Positions 10,801 to 12,979 of a stretch of 12,979 bases of DNA are shown here, piece after piece. Source of the DNA: Smittium culicis (lineage: Eukaryota > Kickxellomycota > Harpellomycetes > Harpellales > Legeriomycetaceae); the NCBI GenBank assembly GCA_001970855.1, contig LSSN01000912.1:8169-21147 (forward strand), read 5' to 3'. The notes beneath the pieces are model-generated. The model had not been told where the DNA came from, ran no database searches, and was given only the letters and a program-made list of their open reading frames with translations. The first letter of the stretch is position 1. Every line of letters starts with the position of its first letter. A program made the position numbers and the translations under genes.

Positions 10801-11384
10801 TCAGAATTAATCCAGGAGAACGCAAGGCTTCAAAAATAGAGGTCAATATATTTTCGTCGAATTCTGAATTTTTAAATTTATTTACTAAGCGTGTAGCATC
10901 CCATTCGCTTAACTTTGAAAAGAATTCAGCAACTGAGCTATCTTCGTAAATTTTTAAGTATCTAATAGGAAGTAATTAATGAAAAATAAATCAATGAATA
11001 TGTATAAATTTAGAGGACTATAAGAACTTAAATAATAAATTATATTCATGTGTACCTCTGTTCAATAATTTCGAGTGAGTCTTGGTAAGCTATTACACAA
11101 GAGGAGCATTTTGAAAGCTGATGGGCCATTTTTGTTTTAAATTCTAAAGAGTGAGGGGTATCTTCCATAGAAAAAACGTCTAACATTTCCATGACAAGTT
11201 CGGTGGTCTCTACGGTACACCACCAACAGTCAGGCGAATTTTTGAAGAGATATATGTAGGTAGAGGCATAGAAAGAATCGCATATTGTTGGATTTAGGGA
11301 TAGTTTTCTTTTTTCACCTAGTAGATGACGAACAGACTCAAGTGTTGGATTTAGCAACACTTTATCTTGAGTAAAATCAGACAT
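1900..11384 (-). CDS. SEN1: Sen1/senataxin-type RNA:DNA helicase (SF1B), three exons, about 3107 aa
   Basis: Exons are 11384-11056, 10961-3181 and 3113-1900. Sen1 is a nuclear 5'-3' helicase that uses ATP to unwind RNA and RNA:DNA hybrids; in yeast it ends non-coding transcription with Nrd1-Nab3 and resolves R-loops. Residues 1 to about 900 look like the Sen1 N-terminal helical domain, including the conserved L-S-K-C-x-x-C-V segment (residues 90-97). An acidic Ser/Asp linker follows, then the pre-core segment from about 1270 (LNKLHLIILAW). The helicase motifs are Walker A GPPGTGKT (1540-1547), Ia APSNAAVDE (from 1593), DEAA (1797-1800), GDPNQLPP (1822-1829), QYRMHP (1863-1868), VDGFQGQE (1986-1993) and RRMNVAITRAK (from 2016). 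The tail from about 2065 is disordered and far longer than in yeast Sen1 (2231 aa in total). The start chosen is the ATG at 11384, which has an in-frame TAA upstream. The apparent starts at 10846 and 3132 are TTG codons inside exon or intron sequence. Helicase identity is near certain; membership of exon 3 is about 0.8. Confidence 0.93.
2214..2232 (-). repeat. 19-nt homopolymer (A on the coding strand) encoding a Lys run
   Basis: Nineteen T residues on the plus strand are A on the coding strand and encode six Lys (2998-3003) plus the first base of a Ser codon. The segment is part of a Lys-rich stretch (K6-SKK, then EKKKTKK) that looks like a nuclear localisation signal, as in the basic tail of yeast Sen1. 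The frame of the last 100 or so residues depends on the exact length of this run. Shorter T runs lie nearby at 2184-2193 and about 2289-2299. Confidence 0.85.
3114..3180 (-). other. Intron 2 of the Sen1 gene (67 nt, GT-AG)
   Basis: The donor is AAA|GTAAGA at 3180 and the preferred acceptor is TTTTATAG ending at 3114. The joined codon is A plus GC (Ser 2704), and the frame then runs on as TANYSPF to the stop at 1900. A second in-frame acceptor, AATAAAG ending at 3135, would give a 46-nt intron and seven extra residues. TAG fits intron 1 better, and 67 nt is a more usual length. A TTTAACA stretch could be the branch site. Without splicing, translation stops at 3152. Confidence 0.78.
3440..3658 (-). 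other. SR/RS-dipeptide-rich segment in the Sen1 tail
   Basis: Residues about 2545-2617 are dominated by Ser and Arg, with runs such as RNRSRSSSSSR, NRSRSRSPESS and SSRSRSSSRSNSRR plus RSP and KSP sites. This resembles the RS domains of splicing factors, which SRPK- and CLK-type kinases phosphorylate. It lies inside exon 2 in the same open frame as the helicase, so it is not a separate gene. A Tyr/Ser/Arg/Asp-rich stretch precedes it. A role in RNA or spliceosome contacts is inference. Confidence 0.85.
5100..6770 (-). other. SF1B helicase core (two RecA-like domains) of Sen1
   Basis: This spans residues about 1507-2064. It starts with a Q-motif-like segment (SYSVNHPQAQAIL) before the Walker A loop and ends shortly after motif VI. 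Between motif Ia and the DEAA box lies a charged, probably coiled-coil stretch (about 1640-1770, rich in K, E, Q and R), which matches the prong insertion of Sen1 and Upf1-like helicases. All ATP-binding and arginine-finger motifs are intact, so an active enzyme is expected. A short Ser/Asn-rich insert (about 1560-1583) sits between Walker A and motif Ia and looks like a surface loop. Confidence 0.93.
10962..11055 (-). other. Intron 1 of the Sen1 gene (94 nt, GT-AG)
   Basis: Exon 1 reads up to ...IIEQR and then meets a TGA at 11048-11046. An AG|GTACAC donor at 11055 and a CCTATTAG acceptor ending at 10962 remove that stop and join the frames exactly: AG plus A makes one Arg codon, followed by YLKIYEDSSVAEFF. 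The joined exon 2 stretch, which contains KLSEWDATRLV, continues the Sen1 N-terminal domain without a gap. The donor GTACAC is weaker than a GTAAGT-type site, but no other donor in reach keeps the frame. Confidence 0.85.
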
Positions 11385-11800
11385 AAAGTAAAGCTGAAAT
11401 TATAAGTAAGTACAGACCATTTAGATAAATGATTTTAGCTTAATCTTGAAGGGATGAAAATAGTTTGCAAGTTATTATAGCTGCTGCAAAGCGAAAGAAA
11501 GCTGATCTGTATGAACTGGATTAGTTTTTCACAATCTTTAATTTTATACTTTATTTTAAAAAGCTGAATATACTCAAATAAAAAATTTAAGAGTAATTGA
11601 AATTAGTTTATTGATGCTTTTTTAGCCTTACAGTTGGCTGTAAATTTTTACTTTTTTTTGGTTGATTTGAGAAAAAAAAAAGTGCTTTTGACTGTAAATT
11701 CTGGTGCTTAGTATAAGATTTAGCCAATGGCCGCTTAATAAAATAAATAATTTGATTTGTTTCTTACATCCAATTGAATACGCTGATTAATATTCTGTAT
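11385..11800 (-). promoter_or_regulatory. Candidate promoter and 5' UTR of the Sen1 gene
   Basis: On the minus strand a TATAAAA box lies at 11548-11542, about 160 bases before the ATG. CCAAT motifs on the plus strand lie at 11724-11728 (inside GCCAATGGC) and 11770-11774, with a third further up at 11974-11978. These match typical fungal core promoter and HAP-complex sites, but such short motifs arise often by chance in AT-rich DNA. An acceptor-like TACTTAC...TTTCAG (11412-11394) directly before the ATG may mean the 5' UTR is spliced. Confidence 0.3.
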
Positions 11801-12979
11801 AATTATCAATAAGTTTGATGCTTAATGCTGAAAATTAACATTCAATCAGCAAATGATAATCGCCGTAATAATATTTACAAATTTGATTGTAAAGTAAATA
11901 AATACGCATCAATAGATAATTACTGGGTTTGATTGATTTATAATAAAACTGTAAATAAAGCGACTAATTTCAGCCAATAATTACCCTTAGAAAAGTCAAT
12001 GAAATTTGATTTGAATTGTCGAAGCTATCACTTTATTTGCCAGAATTGTTTACAAACTACACACGCAATAAAAGCTCTTAATAAATCCAAGCAAAATAAA
12101 ACAAATTTTCAGTTTAGGTTTAAAATGTGTGTAAAACCAGTGAAAATAAGTGTAATTGTAAACTCTTAAATGTTTGAAACCAGCAATACCGGAAGATGAA
12201 TTTAATTATACTAGGATATTAGAATTTAAATATCTTTTACCAACTTTTCGTTGTTAGTATAGATGGTCTACTTCACAAATTTTCTAATAATATCATCGTA
12301 CCAATAATGCTCTGTTATTTTAAAATTAAAGATAGTGTAAACTGCTGTCTTTATTCTATTTTTTTTTTTGACTATTAGAAAATATACATATTAAACTACA
12401 AATCTATAATGTAATTATTAACTACACTTCTAAATTCTACAAAACCCCTACAGCCTGTTACATCCGTAGCATTCTGAACAATAATTCAACATAGTTATTT
12501 AGAATGTTTGTTTTTATAGGTTTAATCTATGGGTATAATTCATATACAACGCTTACTATTTTGCAGTAACTGACTAGTATATATAATAAAATATAGATAG
12601 TTTATAAAATTATGATGCAAGTGTAACATCGAAAAAAATTTTAAAAAAATACGAGCTATTTCCATTAATTTCTCATACACTAGCTTTGTCTTAAATATTT
12701 CAAAGCGATTTCTTGCCTCAATTATTTTAAATACGAGATATCGAATCTTTAAAAAAGAACAAGATAACTTTAAAATTTTCGAATATATAACTATACACAC
12801 TTTATTTCCAAGATTCTATGAATTTATAAGTTATTCACTATACTATAGATTTTCTTTAAATAAACTGTATTTTAATATCTTTGTTAATCATCAATTTAAT
12901 ATCGTGCATATGGCTAAATTTACTGAGATATTATGAATCAGTTATTTTTTACTAATTTTATGGATAAAGCTGTACCAAA
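11801..12979. other. AT-rich non-coding flank upstream of the Sen1 gene
   Basis: I see no convincing gene on either strand. The longest frame, about 86 codons at 12540-12800 on the minus strand, begins with GTG and has the I/F/K/Y-rich composition expected of translated AT-rich noise. The region holds long A and T runs, CCAAT and TGTAAA words, and small inverted repeats. A neighbouring gene must lie beyond 12979. Confidence 0.65.

Noticed and set aside
3152..10846. A stand-alone 2564-codon gene starting at 10846
   Set aside because: The first codon is TTG. The frame is open upstream to a CCTATTAG acceptor at 10962 and joins the ATG-started exon at 11384-11056, which carries the start of the Sen1 N-terminal domain.
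11046..11384. A separate 112-residue small protein
   Set aside because: Its sequence is the beginning of the Sen1 N-terminal domain and it ends in an intron. It is only expected as a product if intron 1 is retained.
11628..11643. Small hairpin TTACAG-TTGG-CTGTAA
   Set aside because: A six-pair stem is too short to support a structured RNA or binding site by itself.
12540..12800. Minus-strand frame of 86 codons
   Set aside because: It starts with GTG and has the I/F/K/Y/L-rich composition of translated AT-rich DNA, with no recognisable family or gene-like base composition.

Overview
The window looks like nuclear DNA of a fungus with an AT-rich genome. The evidence is one very long eukaryotic protein gene with short GT-AG introns, very AT-rich flanks, and a helicase core that reads like fungal Sen1. 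The Asn/Ser-rich low-complexity inserts and few introns would fit an early-diverging lineage such as Harpellales/Kickxellomycotina, but that placement is a weak inference.

Layout: positions 1-21 are an uninterrupted G run. Positions 22-1899 are AT-rich sequence with no supportable gene and two small tandem repeats. Positions 1900-11384, on the minus strand, hold what I read as a single three-exon gene for a Sen1/senataxin-type superfamily 1B RNA:DNA helicase. Exon 1 is 11384-11056, exon 2 is 10961-3181 and exon 3 is 3113-1900, separated by introns of 94 and 67 bases. The spliced product is about 3107 residues. Positions 11385-12979 are the upstream flank, with a TATA-like box, CCAAT boxes and a candidate 5' UTR acceptor, but no second gene.

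The protein has four parts: an N-terminal Sen1 helical-repeat region, an acidic Ser/Asp-rich linker, the helicase core with every SF1B motif intact, and a disordered tail of about 1000 residues. The tail holds a Tyr/Asn/Pro-rich segment, an SR/RS-dipeptide segment and, in exon 3, a Lys-rich segment and a short acidic E-Y-N-P motif near the end. The main annotation point is that exon 3 could easily be taken for a separate gene. Its reading frame has no ATG for about 174 codons, begins just after the end of exon 2, and joins exon 2 in frame through a good GTAAGA...TATAG intron.

There is no sign of a mobile element, CRISPR array, rRNA or tRNA. The less ordinary content lies in the Sen1 tail and its splicing rather than in a new multi-gene system.
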